Assembly: GCA_964489525.1 (NCBI GenBank)
Contig: CAZAYY010000028.1
Coordinates: 1-49,660 of the forward strand
DNA length: 49,660 nucleotides
Source of the DNA: CAZAYY01 sp964489525
GTDB taxonomy: Bacteria > Chloroflexota > Anaerolineae > Anaerolineales > JABWBV01
Direction: 5' to 3'
Each line of letters starts with the position of its first letter. The stretch's first letter is position 1. The notes under the pieces were generated by a model. It made no database searches. It saw only the letters and a list, made by a program, of their open reading frames with translations, and was not told the origin of the DNA. Below are positions 14,756 through 24,316 of this stretch, one piece after another. Both the position numbers and the translations under genes were made by a program.

Positions 14756-17716
14756 ATGGCTGCACAAACGAAAATCCAAAATATCTCACCCTCCCTGGTT
14801 GTAAGTGATCCTATGTCATCTAACGTAATTCGTGTCGAGGGCGCTCGCGCCCATAACCTGAAAAACCTGACGGTTGAAATCCCACGCGACAAGCTGGTGG
14901 TGCTCACCGGGCTTTCGGGCTCCGGCAAGTCGTCTCTGGCGTTTGATACCATCTTTGCCGAAGGCCAGCGCCGCTATGTCGAATCCCTTTCAGCCTATGC
15001 CCGCCAGTTCCTGGGGCAAATGGACAAGCCGGATGTAGACACCATTGAAGGGCTGTCCCCGGCCGTGTCCATTGACCAAAAAGGCGGCTCGCACAACCCG
15101 CGCTCCACAGTGGGAACGGTCACCGAAATTTACGACTATCTGCGTCTGCTTTATGCCCGGACAGGCATTGCCCACTGCACCGAGTGTGGGCGCGTGGTGG
15201 TGCAGCAAAGCGCCCAAGAAATCGTCGATGCCGTGCGCCAGCTTCCCGAAGAAAGCCGGCTCTTAATTCTTGCACCAGTCGTGCGCGGGCGCAAAGGCAC
15301 CTACCAGGCCACCCTGGAAGACATTCAAAAAGCCGGGTTCACCCGCGCCCGGGTGGATGGGAAGGTGATTGTGTTGGGGGAAGACGAGGTGGACCTCGAC
15401 CGCTACAAAGTCCACGATATCGAAGCTGTAGTAGACCGGCTGGTCATCCGCCCACCGGAAAATGATGAAGACGCCAATGCGTTCCTCTCCCGCCTGACCG
15501 ACTCGGTGGAAACCGCCCTGAAGTTTTCCGGCGGATATTTGATTGTGCAAAACCTGTCTACCGAGCCCGCCGAAGACCTGTTTTTCTCCGAACACCTGGC
15601 CTGCCCGGTTCACAAAATCAGTTTCCCAGAAATTGAGCCGCGCACCTTCTCTTTCAACACCCCCCACGGCGCCTGCCCCGACTGCCAGGGCTTAGGTTTT
15701 CGCCAGGAAATTGACCCTGAACTGCTCATTCCCGATAAGCGCAAAAGCCTTCGAGATGGTGCCATCATCCTCAGTGAGTGGGGTGGCCCAAAAGAAGAGG
15801 GCGGGTACTACTGGCAAACCCTGGAAGCAGCTGCCGAGTTCTACAAAATCAACCTGGACCGCCCGGTCAAGGAAATGACCCCCGAACAGTTGGACATCAT
15901 CATGTACGGCTCGCGGGGAACCGAAGTGGCGGTAAAGTATACAAACGCTCGTGGACGGGTTTCAACCTTTCATACCAAGTATGAAGGGATCATCAACAAC
16001 CTGCAGCGCCGCTACAATGAAACCAACTCGGACTACATGCGCGAGCGCATCAGCCAATTCATGAGCGAAAAACCCTGCCCCACCTGCCAGGGCGCCCGTC
16101 TGCGCAAGGAAGCCCTGGCAGTCACCGTAGACGACAAGAATATCCTGGAAACGACAAGCTGGCATGTTTTGAAAACCTTGGAATGGGTAGTGCGGCTGAT
16201 GGATAAGGAAACCCCCTTGAATGCCCGCCAGGAAGCGATTGCCAGCCGGATCTTAAAAGAACTGGCCGAGCGCCTGCAGTTTTTGGTGGATGTCGGCCTG
16301 GACTACCTGACCCTTGGGCGCACTGCCGCCAGCCTGTCAGGTGGCGAGGCTCAGCGCATCCGCCTGGCCACGCAAATTGGCTCGCGCCTGATGGGGGTCT
16401 TGTATGTGTTGGACGAACCATCTATCGGGCTGCACCCGCGCGACAACACCCGCCTGCTGCGAACGCTCAAGTCCATGCGCGACCTGGGCAACACAGTCCT
16501 GGTGGTGGAGCACGACGAAGAGACCATCCTGTCCGCAGATTGGATTCTCGACCTCGGCCCCGGCGCTGGCGAACATGGCGGCGAACTGGTGGCCGAAGGC
16601 CCGCCCGAAGCCATCCTGGCCCATCCACACTCCCTCACCGGGGCATACCTATCCGGGCGCAAAAAAATCCCCGTCCCCACAGAACGCCGCCCGGGCAATG
16701 GACAGGTCATCCGCATTTTGGGTGCCCGCGCCAACAACTTAAAAAACGTGAATGTGGATATCCCCCTCGGCAAGCTGGTCTGCTTCACCGGGGTTTCCGG
16801 TTCTGGTAAATCCACCCTGATGAACGAAACCCTCTTCCGGGCCATCGCCCGTCACCTGCACGGCAGCCGCGACGTACCCGGCACCCATGACTTGATTGAA
16901 GGGTTGGAAAACATTGACAAAATCATCAACATAGACCAATCGCCCATCGGGCGCACCCCGCGTTCCAATCCAGGCACCTATACCGGCCTGTTTGATGTCA
17001 TTCGCGACCTGTTTTCTGAACTGCCCGAAAGCAAGGTGCGCGGCTACCAGCCCGGACGGTTCTCCTTCAATGTCAAAGGGGGGCGCTGCGAAGCCTGTCA
17101 AGGGCAGGGTCAAATTGTCATTGAAATGCAGTTTTTGCCGAATGTCTACGTTCCCTGCGAAATTTGCCACGGGGCACGTTTTAACCGCGAAACGCTCCAG
17201 GTGAAATTCAAGGGGCTTTCGATTGCGGATGTACTGGATTTGCCCGTTGAAAATGCCCTGGAAGTTTTCTCTGCCTTCCCATCCATGGTTAACAAGCTGC
17301 AAACCCTGGTGGATGTCGGTTTGGACTATGTACGCATCGGCCAGCCTGCCCCCACACTTTCGGGTGGTGAGGCCCAGCGGGTTAAACTTTCGCGTGAACT
17401 TTCCAAACGCTCCACGGGGCGCACGCTTTACGTGTTGGACGAGCCATCGGTGGGCTTACACGCCGCCGATGTCCACAAGCTGGTGGAAGTGCTCCACCGC
17501 CTGGTGGATGAGGGCAACACGGTGTTGGTGATTGAACACAACCTGGATATCATCAAAGTTGCTGACCACATCATTGACCTGGGACCCGAAGGCGGCGATC
17601 GCGGCGGAGAAATTATCGCCCAGGGCACACCCGAAGCAGTAGCCCGGGTGGAGCGCTCCTACACCGGCCAGTTCCTAAAACCGGTTCTGGAAGGCCTGCA
17701 CCCACCGCTTGTCTGA
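14756..17716 (+). CDS. uvrA: Excinuclease ABC subunit A, UvrA
   Basis: This is a full-length UvrA of 986 residues from the ATG at 14756. It is the damage-sensing ATPase of nucleotide excision repair. Visible are the first Walker A (GLSGSGKSSLAFD), a zinc module near CPVHKISFPE and GACPDCQGLG, the ABC signature LSGGEAQRIRLA with LDEPSIGLHPRD, the second Walker A GVSGSGKSTLM, the second zinc finger CEACQGQG and CEICHGARF, and a second LSGGEAQRVKL. The first 19 residues are non-conserved and UvrA homology begins near MSSNVIRVEGARAHNL (ATG 14813). The earlier ATG lies six bases after the TATAAT, so a leaderless transcript would begin on it. Confidence 0.97.
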   Translation: MAAQTKIQNISPSLVVSDPMSSNVIRVEGARAHNLKNLTVEIPRDKLVVLTGLSGSGKSSLAFDTIFAEGQRRYVESLSAYARQFLGQMDKPDVDTIEGLSPAVSIDQKGGSHNPRSTVGTVTEIYDYLRLLYARTGIAHCTECGRVVVQQSAQEIVDAVRQLPEESRLLILAPVVRGRKGTYQATLEDIQKAGFTRARVDGKVIVLGEDEVDLDRYKVHDIEAVVDRLVIRPPENDEDANAFLSRLTDSVETALKFSGGYLIVQNLSTEPAEDLFFSEHLACPVHKISFPEIEPRTFSFNTPHGACPDCQGLGFRQEIDPELLIPDKRKSLRDGAIILSEWGGPKEEGGYYWQTLEAAAEFYKINLDRPVKEMTPEQLDIIMYGSRGTEVAVKYTNARGRVSTFHTKYEGIINNLQRRYNETNSDYMRERISQFMSEKPCPTCQGARLRKEALAVTVDDKNILETTSWHVLKTLEWVVRLMDKETPLNARQEAIASRILKELAERLQFLVDVGLDYLTLGRTAASLSGGEAQRIRLATQIGSRLMGVLYVLDEPSIGLHPRDNTRLLRTLKSMRDLGNTVLVVEHDEETILSADWILDLGPGAGEHGGELVAEGPPEAILAHPHSLTGAYLSGRKKIPVPTERRPGNGQVIRILGARANNLKNVNVDIPLGKLVCFTGVSGSGKSTLMNETLFRAIARHLHGSRDVPGTHDLIEGLENIDKIINIDQSPIGRTPRSNPGTYTGLFDVIRDLFSELPESKVRGYQPGRFSFNVKGGRCEACQGQGQIVIEMQFLPNVYVPCEICHGARFNRETLQVKFKGLSIADVLDLPVENALEVFSAFPSMVNKLQTLVDVGLDYVRIGQPAPTLSGGEAQRVKLSRELSKRSTGRTLYVLDEPSVGLHAADVHKLVEVLHRLVDEGNTVLVIEHNLDIIKVADHIIDLGPEGGDRGGEIIAQGTPEAVARVERSYTGQFLKPVLEGLHPPLV

Positions 17717-17815
17717 GGGTTATTAAACCTACCGGAGTATAATTTAACCAATTGAGGTGCTGTTTGTGAAACCGAACAGCACGGTTGAGGTTTGATTTTC
17801 ACAAAGGAGCAACCC

Positions 17816-19765
17816 ATGTCCACCATACCGCTGATTCCCCGAAAAAAATTATTTGGAAACCCCGACAAAGCCAACCCAAAACTAAGCCCGGATGGCAAAC
17901 TGCTGGCGTTCATTGCCCCAGACGAAAACGTACTTAATGTCTGGGTTGGCAATGCCAACGAGATTGCCTCGGCCAGCCCGGTCACCCGGGACCGAATTCG
18001 CGGGGTGCGCACCTACCACTGGGCCTACACCAACCGCCACATTCTGTACATCCAGGACAAGGGCGGCGATGAAAACTGGCATGTCTACTGCACCGATGTC
18101 GCCACCGGCGAAACCACTGACCTGACCCCCTACGAAGGCGTGGCCGCCCAAATTTCCGAAGTCAGCCCCTGCTCTCCGGAAAGCATCCTGGTCGGGCTGA
18201 ACGACCGGGTTCCAGAACTGCATGACCTGTACGAAATCAACATCCTGACCGGAGAGCGCACCCTGGTGTTGGAAAATGAAGGCTTCATGGGGTTTGTAAC
18301 CGACGACACCTACACCCCCCGGCTGGCGCTGCGGATGACACCCGAAGGTGGGATGAACATCTTCCAGCGCAGCGAAAATGGTGATTGGTCAACTTTTGCA
18401 GAAATCAGCATGGAAGACACCATGACCACCCAACCCTATGGCTTTGACAGCACTGGCCGCTACCTCTACATGGCCGACAGCCGCGGGCGAGACACCGGCG
18501 CCCTGTTCAAGGTGGATATGCAAACTGGCAAGTTCGAAATGCTGGCCGAAGACCCCAAAGCCGACCTAGCCGGGGTGATGGTTCACCCAACCCAACACAC
18601 CGTCCAGGCAGCCAACTTCCCCTACACCCGCCGCAGCTGGCAGGTCATTGACCCGGCCATCACTGGTGACCTGGATTATCTAAAAACCGTAGAAAATGGC
18701 GACCTGGAAGTGCTCAGCCGCAGCCAGGACGATCAAAATTGGGTGGTGGTTTTCTTGATGGACAACAGCCCCTTCCGCTATTACCACTACGACCGGGCCA
18801 ACCGGAAAGCAAACTTTTTATTTACCAACCGCAAAGAGTTGGAAGGCCTGCCCCTGGCAGCCCTGCGCCCGGTCATCATTCCGGCTCGCGATGGCCTCAA
18901 CCTGGTCAGCTACTACTCCTTACCCTACGGCTCCGACAGCCAAACACCAGGCACCCCCGACCATCCCCTGCCTCTGGTGCTGCTGGTTCATGGCGGCCCC
19001 TGGGCGCGAGATGAATGGATTCTCAACCCCTGGCACCAATGGCTGGCCAACCGGGGCTACGCCGTGCTCAGCGTTAATTTCCGCGGCTCAACTGGTTTTG
19101 GCAAAACCTTTGTCAACGCCGGCAACAAAGAATGGGGCCAACGCATGCATGATGACCTGGTAGACGCCGTCCAATGGGCAATCCAGGCCAAAATTGCCGA
19201 CCCATCCCAGGTGGCCATCATGGGCGGCAGCTACGGCGGTTACGCCACCCTGGCCGGGCTGACTTTCACCCCGGAACTTTTCGCCTGTGGGGTGGATATT
19301 GTTGGCCCATCCAACCTGATCACCTTACTCGAATCGGTCCCGCCCTACTGGAAACCGATGCTGGACATGCTCACCACCCGGGTGGGCGACCACCGCACCG
19401 AAGAAGGCCAGGCACTGCTCAAAGAACGCTCCCCCCTCACCCACGCCCAGCGCATCGTTCGCCCGCTGCTGATTGGCCAGGGTGCCAACGACCCGCGCGT
19501 CAAGCAGGCCGAATCCGACCAGATTGTCCAGGCCATGCAGGCCAAACAGATCCCGGTGACCTATGTACTATTCCCGGACGAAGGCCATGGCTTTGCTCGC
19601 CCCCAAAACAACCTGGCCTTCCATGCCATCGCCGAAGCCTTTTTGGCTGGAACGCTTGAAGGGCGTTTTGAAGCAATCGGCAGCGATTTTGAAGGCTCCA
19701 GCATCCAGGTGCCAAGCGGGGCCGGCCTGGTGCCCGGGTTGGAAGAAAACCTGAACGAAAAATAG
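17816..19765 (+). CDS. S9 family peptidase (prolyl oligopeptidase-like)
   Basis: This 649-residue protein has an N-terminal beta-propeller-like region made of repeated dipeptide-rich blades (SPDGKLLAF at residues 23-31 and later TDVATGE, DMQTGK). The C-terminal alpha/beta hydrolase domain holds the nucleophile motif GGSYGGYAT near residue 471, the Asp in GANDPRV near 556 and the His in DEGHGFARP near 590. It has no signal peptide, so a cytoplasmic oligopeptidase or acylaminoacyl peptidase is likely. The ATG at 17816 follows AAAGGAG; an earlier in-frame start is not supported. A TATAAT at 17738-17743 is the likely -10, and a terminator follows at 19806. Confidence 0.93.
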   Translation: MSTIPLIPRKKLFGNPDKANPKLSPDGKLLAFIAPDENVLNVWVGNANEIASASPVTRDRIRGVRTYHWAYTNRHILYIQDKGGDENWHVYCTDVATGETTDLTPYEGVAAQISEVSPCSPESILVGLNDRVPELHDLYEINILTGERTLVLENEGFMGFVTDDTYTPRLALRMTPEGGMNIFQRSENGDWSTFAEISMEDTMTTQPYGFDSTGRYLYMADSRGRDTGALFKVDMQTGKFEMLAEDPKADLAGVMVHPTQHTVQAANFPYTRRSWQVIDPAITGDLDYLKTVENGDLEVLSRSQDDQNWVVVFLMDNSPFRYYHYDRANRKANFLFTNRKELEGLPLAALRPVIIPARDGLNLVSYYSLPYGSDSQTPGTPDHPLPLVLLVHGGPWARDEWILNPWHQWLANRGYAVLSVNFRGSTGFGKTFVNAGNKEWGQRMHDDLVDAVQWAIQAKIADPSQVAIMGGSYGGYATLAGLTFTPELFACGVDIVGPSNLITLLESVPPYWKPMLDMLTTRVGDHRTEEGQALLKERSPLTHAQRIVRPLLIGQGANDPRVKQAESDQIVQAMQAKQIPVTYVLFPDEGHGFARPQNNLAFHAIAEAFLAGTLEGRFEAIGSDFEGSSIQVPSGAGLVPGLEENLNEK

Positions 19766-19805
19766 GTTAATCTGCCTGGTCATTGCCTTGGAAAACCCTA
19801 AACCC

Positions 19806-19845
19806 ACCTCGCTGGCGGGCTGATCCTGCCAGCGAGGTTCATTCT
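19806..19845 (+). terminator. Terminator of the S9 peptidase gene
   Basis: An 11-bp perfect stem, ACCTCGCTGGC (19806-19816) with GCCAGCGAGGT (19828-19838), is followed by TCATTCT. Confidence 0.72.
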
Positions 19846-19870
19846 CACCCGGTAAAGCCAGGATTATGAT

Positions 19871-21118
19871 ATGGACACCCCCCCATTATTATTGGTTTCA
19901 ACGATCCTGCTGACCTTACTGGTCATCGTGGTCACCCTGATCGGTGTGGCCGTTGGGCGCTACCCCTGGCTGCGCATGAACCGAGCCACGATTGCGCTGG
20001 TGGGGGCAACCATATTGGTGGCAATTGGGGCCATCTCTCTCGAAGAAGCCTACGCAGCCATTGACATGGACACCATCACCCTGCTGCTGGCAATGATGAT
20101 CATCAATGTCAACCTGCGCCTTTCTGGCTTCTTTTACCTGGTCAGCCGCTGGGTGGTTCGCTGGGCGCGTTCGCCGCGCTGGCTGCTGGCACTGATTATA
20201 GCAGCGTCCGGTGTGCTGTCTGCCTTGTTCCTGAACGATACCATTGTGCTCATGTTCACTCCGTTGGTAATTGAAATTGTCCATTCCCTCAAGCGCGACC
20301 CCATTCCCTACCTGGTTGGGCTTGTCACGGCAGCCAACATTGGCTCAGCCGGCACCATCACGGGTAATCCGCAAAACATGCTGATTGGGATTTCCTCCGC
20401 AATCCCATACGCCAGGTTCACAACCTACCTGGGGCCGGTGGCGCTGGTAGGGTTGGTTGCAGCCTGGGTTCTGGTTGTGCTGGTATACCGCAAAGAATTC
20501 ATGCCGCAAACCTTTCCCGCTGCGCCCGAACTGCCGGCGCGGCACTACCGCCCACTTTTACGCAAAAGCCTGGTAGCCACCGGCCTGATGCTGGCGGCAT
20601 TTTTGACCGGGGCGCCCATCCCGCTGGCGGCCATGGGCGCTGCGGCGCTGCTGCTGTTCACCCGGCGGCTGAAACCTTCGCGGGTATTCAAAGAACTGGA
20701 TTGGTCCTTACTGGTGTTTTTTGCCGGGCTGTTTATCGTTACTGGCGCCATCGAAACGACAGGGTTCAGTAAAAGCCTGTTTTCGGTATTCGAACCGGTG
20801 GCTGCGCAAGGGGTGGCAGCACTGACTGGCGTTTCGGTGGTGTTGAGCAACCTGGTTTCCAACGTCCCCGCTGTGCTGCTCTTCCGCCCGCTCATTCCCA
20901 ACTTTCCAGACCCGCAGCAGGCCTGGCTCACCCTGGCCATGGCTACCACGTTTGCAGGCAACCTGACGCTGCTTGGCTCTGTGGCCAACTTGATTGTGGC
21001 CGAAACCGCCAAAGCGCGTGGCGTGAACCTCACTTTTATGGAATATTTAAAAGCAGGCGTACCCATCACCCTGGTGACCCTCGGGTTGGGCATCGCCTGG
21101 CTGACCCTGGTAGGCTAA
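19871..21118 (+). CDS. SLC13/ArsB-NhaD superfamily membrane transporter
   Basis: This 415-residue protein has about ten to eleven hydrophobic helices. The superfamily (ion transporter, CitMHS/ArsB/NhaD) shows in LNDTIVLMFTPLV, in AANIGSAGTITGNPQNMLIG (the conserved NPQN turn of the substrate site), and in the repeat-related second half NLVSNVPAVLLF. Substrate cannot be fixed: arsenite, dicarboxylate, silicate or Na+/H+ exchange all occur in the group. No arsR or arsC neighbour supports an arsenic role. It is followed after three bases by the phospholipase-like gene, so the two are probably co-transcribed. Confidence 0.87.
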   Translation: MDTPPLLLVSTILLTLLVIVVTLIGVAVGRYPWLRMNRATIALVGATILVAIGAISLEEAYAAIDMDTITLLLAMMIINVNLRLSGFFYLVSRWVVRWARSPRWLLALIIAASGVLSALFLNDTIVLMFTPLVIEIVHSLKRDPIPYLVGLVTAANIGSAGTITGNPQNMLIGISSAIPYARFTTYLGPVALVGLVAAWVLVVLVYRKEFMPQTFPAAPELPARHYRPLLRKSLVATGLMLAAFLTGAPIPLAAMGAAALLLFTRRLKPSRVFKELDWSLLVFFAGLFIVTGAIETTGFSKSLFSVFEPVAAQGVAALTGVSVVLSNLVSNVPAVLLFRPLIPNFPDPQQAWLTLAMATTFAGNLTLLGSVANLIVAETAKARGVNLTFMEYLKAGVPITLVTLGLGIAWLTLVG

Positions 21119-21121
21119 AAT

Positions 21122-21745
21122 ATGGACAAAATCTATCACATTCAAATCCTTCGCACCGCCCTCGAAACCCGGCTGCCCGAAGAAAGCCTCGCGCAAATAA
21201 TTGCCGCCAACCTGGGGCAAGATGCCCTGGTTCACCAATTGGGCAGCAAAGCCCACTTTCATTTCGACAACAACCAGCTTACCGCGGGCAGCGCCTACAT
21301 TGCCGAACGCCTCGCCTTTATTGCCGCCTGCCCACCCACCTCCCAAGGCCGAATGGAGCAGTTGGCAGCCTTTGGCCAGCTGAGCCACGCCGCCCAGGAT
21401 TTTTACGCCCACACCAATTATGTAGACCTGTGGCTCGAAAAGCACGGTGGACTGACCAACACCACCCCAGAACAAATTGAACCTTTAGAAGCAGAAATCC
21501 TCGCCCACCCGGCGCTGCACAGCGGCTTTTTTCATTTCTTTCCCCACCTGCTGTACTATATCCCCGGCATACGCGGCTGGTTCAGAAGGCTGTTCCTACC
21601 CCAGGATTCGCACGAATATATGAACCTGGATTCTCCGGAAAAAGGCCCGCGGTTCTGGTATGCCTACCACGCCGCAGTCAAGCGCACCCTGCACGAGTTT
21701 CAATCTGTCAATTCGAGCTTCGGACAAGCTGCAGCGGTATCTTGA
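21122..21745 (+). CDS. Zinc-dependent phospholipase C / HET-C-like protein
   Basis: This 207-residue protein contains FGQLSHAAQDFYAHTNYVDL (about residues 82-101), which fits the G-x-x-x-H-x-x-x-D-(F/W)-x-x-H-(S/T)-N core of the phospholipase C / P1-nuclease / HET-C zinc fold. A later QDSHEYMNLDSP has a further His and Asp in a typical position, and YAYHAAVKRTL supplies another candidate ligand. There is no signal peptide. It lies directly behind the transporter gene. Hydrolase activity is an inference from the metal-ligand pattern, and the substrate is unknown. Confidence 0.68.
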   Translation: MDKIYHIQILRTALETRLPEESLAQIIAANLGQDALVHQLGSKAHFHFDNNQLTAGSAYIAERLAFIAACPPTSQGRMEQLAAFGQLSHAAQDFYAHTNYVDLWLEKHGGLTNTTPEQIEPLEAEILAHPALHSGFFHFFPHLLYYIPGIRGWFRRLFLPQDSHEYMNLDSPEKGPRFWYAYHAAVKRTLHEFQSVNSSFGQAAAVS

Positions 21746-21843
21746 GGATGGAATGACGATGATGTCATTCGCAGCAAAGCCATCTTATCCTTGAGCGGTT
21801 CTTATGGACATTCATCATTCAGCTTCCACAGAGGGCTACGGAG

Positions 21844-21896
21844 AAACACAGAGAGCCACCGAGTTTTTTTAAACATCTCGGTGACTCTCTGTGTTT
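21844..21896. terminator. Long hairpin, probable two-way terminator
   Basis: A 20-bp stem with a single mismatch (21844-21863, starting AAACACAGAGAG; 21877-21896, ending CTCTGTGTTT) has T-rich DNA in the loop and after the stem. It lies between convergent genes (21745 on plus, pfkA on minus). Its composition resembles the short dispersed hairpins common in Chloroflexota intergenic DNA. Confidence 0.55.
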
Positions 21897-21939
21897 TTTC
21901 TCTGAGGTTCTCAGTGTAAACCGGATGACAAAGCTGGTT

Positions 21940-22050
21940 TTACCCATATGATGAGATTGCTTCACCCCTGGCGGGGCTCTCAACGACATATCCGGTAATA
22001 GCAGCCCCCCACATGTCGTTGAGAAGGAGCGGAACGACTGAAGCAATCTC
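21940..22050. repeat. Dispersed palindromic repeat, copy 1 (GAGATTGCTTC ends)
   Basis: The ends GAGATTGCTTC (21953-21963) and GAAGCAATCTC (22040-22050) are inverted. Inside, CAACGACAT pairs with ATGTCGTTG. The segment from GTTTTACCCAT through the GCGGGG-containing left arm is nearly the same as in copy 2 at 43261-43312. No open reading frame lies inside, so it is a non-coding mobile or REP-like repeat. Confidence 0.75.
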
Positions 22051-22075
22051 TGCGCAATTTGCGATTCTGTGGGGT

Positions 22076-23185
22076 TTAAAAATCTCCCAGGCAAATGCCC
22101 AGGTCGCGTGCCGTTTGCACCACATCGCCATCCAGGGGCACAATCTTCATGCGTTGGGTGGCCTCCTCCAACGGAACATAGTTAACCACGGGCGGGTTCA
22201 AGGCAACCATCACACCCCGTTTGCCCTCTCCAATGGCACGCACCGCAGCCGCGCCAAAACGCAGCGCAATCAAACGGTCAAAGCTGGTCGGGGTGCCGCC
22301 GCGCAGCAAGTGGCCCAGCACCACCACACGGGTTTCTTTGCCGGTCATCTCCTGGATGGCCGCACCTACTTTTTCACCCACGCCCCCGAGACGCTCAGCC
22401 CGGCCTACCTCGCGGCTGATCACAGAAAAATCGCCGCCTTTTGGCTTGGCGCCTTCTGCCACCACCACAACCGAAAAATCGCGCCCGCGCGCTTCGCGCT
22501 CCATGATTTTTCGAGCAACCGTTTCCATTTCAAAGGGAATTTCAGGGATAAGAATCACATCGGCAGAACCCGCCACACCCACTTCCAGGGCAATCCAACC
22601 GGCATAGCGGCCCATCACCTCCACCACCATTACCCGGCGATGGGCGGAGGCCGTGGAATGCAAACGGTCGAGGCACTCCGTGGCAAACGAACGGGCAGTG
22701 TCAAAACCAAATGTGATGATGGTTTTATCCAGGTCGTTGTCAATCGTTTTAGGCACCCCAACCACCCACAGCCCTTTTTGGGCCAGGGCGTGGGCAATCG
22801 CCATCGAACCATCCCCGCCCACCGAAATCAGGGCATCAATTTGGTGAAGTTGGAAGGCACGAATCAGTTCATCACTGCGGTCAATTTCAACAGTTTTACC
22901 ATTGAAATCCGTCACCGGGTAAGCCAGCGGATTGCCCCGGTTGGTGGTACCGATGATCGTTCCACCCAGGTGGGTGATGCCCCGCACGCGGTCGGCAGTC
23001 AGGCGCACAAGGCCGCCTTCGGGGTAATTTTCGGGCATCAGCAGCCCATTGTAGCCGTCGCGAATGCCATACATCTCCCAACCCCGGTTGATGGCGGCAT
23101 GGGTTGCGGCACGAATCACCGCGTTAAGCCCCGGTGCGTCGCCGCCCCCGGTACAAATGGCCACTCGTTTAATGGATTTTTGCAT
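22076..23185 (-). CDS. pfkA: 6-phosphofructokinase, mixed-signature (Gly104/Lys124) type
   Basis: This 369-residue phosphofructokinase starts at the ATG at 23185, seven bases after GGAGG. The motifs are CTGGGDAPGLNAVIR, GTTNRGNP, the donor-binding GGDGSMAIAH, the catalytic PKTIDNDLD, and VEVMGRYAGW. The Gly in GGDG is as in ATP-using enzymes, while the Lys in PKTIDND is as in PPi-using ones. This combination marks group III PFKs, in which ATP use is thought to have re-evolved. The enzyme commits fructose-6-phosphate to glycolysis. A TATAAT on the minus strand (23234-23239) and a CTGCCCG/CGGGCAG palindrome (23205-23220) lie in its leader. Confidence 0.94.
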   Translation of the reverse strand: MQKSIKRVAICTGGGDAPGLNAVIRAATHAAINRGWEMYGIRDGYNGLLMPENYPEGGLVRLTADRVRGITHLGGTIIGTTNRGNPLAYPVTDFNGKTVEIDRSDELIRAFQLHQIDALISVGGDGSMAIAHALAQKGLWVVGVPKTIDNDLDKTIITFGFDTARSFATECLDRLHSTASAHRRVMVVEVMGRYAGWIALEVGVAGSADVILIPEIPFEMETVARKIMEREARGRDFSVVVVAEGAKPKGGDFSVISREVGRAERLGGVGEKVGAAIQEMTGKETRVVVLGHLLRGGTPTSFDRLIALRFGAAAVRAIGEGKRGVMVALNPPVVNYVPLEEATQRMKIVPLDGDVVQTARDLGICLGDF

Positions 23186-23257
23186 CAAAACACCTCCAGG
23201 TTCTCTGCCCGGACGGGCAGCTTCTTCGATTTTATTATAGACCCGCCTTGTCGGAAC

Positions 23258-23809
23258 TCAGCCCTTTTTTTGAACCAAACCCAACAAAACATAGCCCAGG
23301 CCCAACAAGAGCAGGCTGAATTTGAACAGCGCACACCAACCCGCCAAGGGCGCCAGGTAGGCTTCCCTGGCGCCGAAAACCAGGCGAATCAGGGCGTAAT
23401 TTTCGATTGAATCCAGCCCGGCCGCCAGGATCTGACCCCAGGCCAGCCATGGCCCCAATGCAGCCAGGCGCGGCAGGCGGCTAAACCGGGGAACGGCCAA
23501 CACAACGCCCAGGCCCAATGCCAGCGCATAAGCCGGCATCAGCAGGTAATCCACCCCCAGGCCAAACGCCGCAGATACCCGGGCCTGGTCACCCCAGGAG
23601 GCGATCATCGCCTGGGCTGATTCCAAGGTCCAGGCAAATTCAAACGAAACAATCCCTGCAGGGGCTGCCTCGGTCACCAGGGGTTGGTTGATCAGAAAAG
23701 AGTTGGCAAACACAAACAAGGCAAAAAAGGTGGCAAACCGAAAAACAGCCGGCCGGCTTTTTTCGGCCAACCAGGTAAAAGGATGAGGAGCGAATGTATT
23801 CTTTTTCAT
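23258..23809 (-). CDS. Four-span membrane protein, unknown
   Basis: This 183-residue protein has four hydrophobic helices (about residues 25-42, 85-107, 119-135 and 155-178) and an extracytoplasmic stretch between the first two (EFAWTLESAQAMIASWGDQA). It starts three bases after the stop of the DinB-like gene and is surely co-transcribed with it. No enzyme or transporter motif is recognised. The LDSIENYALI segment after helix three looks conserved-family-like but was not placed. Confidence 0.65.
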   Translation of the reverse strand: MKKNTFAPHPFTWLAEKSRPAVFRFATFFALFVFANSFLINQPLVTEAAPAGIVSFEFAWTLESAQAMIASWGDQARVSAAFGLGVDYLLMPAYALALGLGVVLAVPRFSRLPRLAALGPWLAWGQILAAGLDSIENYALIRLVFGAREAYLAPLAGWCALFKFSLLLLGLGYVLLGLVQKKG

Positions 23810-23812
23810 CGG

Positions 23813-24316
23813 TTAATTTTTGTCCAACTCGCGCCAAAAAAGGATCATATCGATATCCCCAGGAGATACACCTGCTTCGGTAAGCATAACCGCAGCTTCA
23901 GCCCGGTGTTGGGTACCGTGGTTTAGCACGTGCAGCAAAATTTTCCACAGAATCTGGTGAAAAGATTCGCCGCGGGTATTGCGATAAACCACAGGTTTTA
24001 ATAAATCTTCATCTTCAAGCCTTAATAGCCAGGTTTGCCAATGGGCCTGTTCTTCAACCCAGGCCTCTTCCAGGGAATCCAGCGAGGAAAACGAATTTCC
24101 GGGTGGCAAAGAACTGGGGAACTGCCCCAATTCACAGCGCACCCGCCAGATATGCTCAGCAATATAAACATGGCTCAGGGTGCCCAAAATGGCAGCACCA
24201 CCCAATCTCTGCGGAGAAGCGAGCTGTTCTGAAGAAAGCAGCCGAGCTGAAGCCAATATTTTTTGATTGGCCCAGTGGTTATAAGCAAACAGTGGAATCA
24301 TTTGGGTTTTGTTCAT
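23813..24316 (-). CDS. DinB-fold protein
   Basis: This 167-residue four-helix-bundle protein has the DinB/YfiT metal triad: His in LSHVYIAEHIWR and the pair in HVLNHGTQHRAEAAVML. The N-terminal FAYNHWANQKIL is a standard DinB opening. DinB-superfamily members bind Zn or Ni and include thiol-dependent transferases, and many are damage-induced. Nothing fixes the substrate here. It is first in a two-gene operon with the four-span membrane protein. Confidence 0.88.
   Translation of the reverse strand: MNKTQMIPLFAYNHWANQKILASARLLSSEQLASPQRLGGAAILGTLSHVYIAEHIWRVRCELGQFPSSLPPGNSFSSLDSLEEAWVEEQAHWQTWLLRLEDEDLLKPVVYRNTRGESFHQILWKILLHVLNHGTQHRAEAAVMLTEAGVSPGDIDMILFWRELDKN

Noticed and set aside
22013..23410. 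465-residue open frame on the plus strand over pfkA
   Set aside because: It is a shadow of pfkA with a composition unlike real proteins; pfkA is complete on the other strand.
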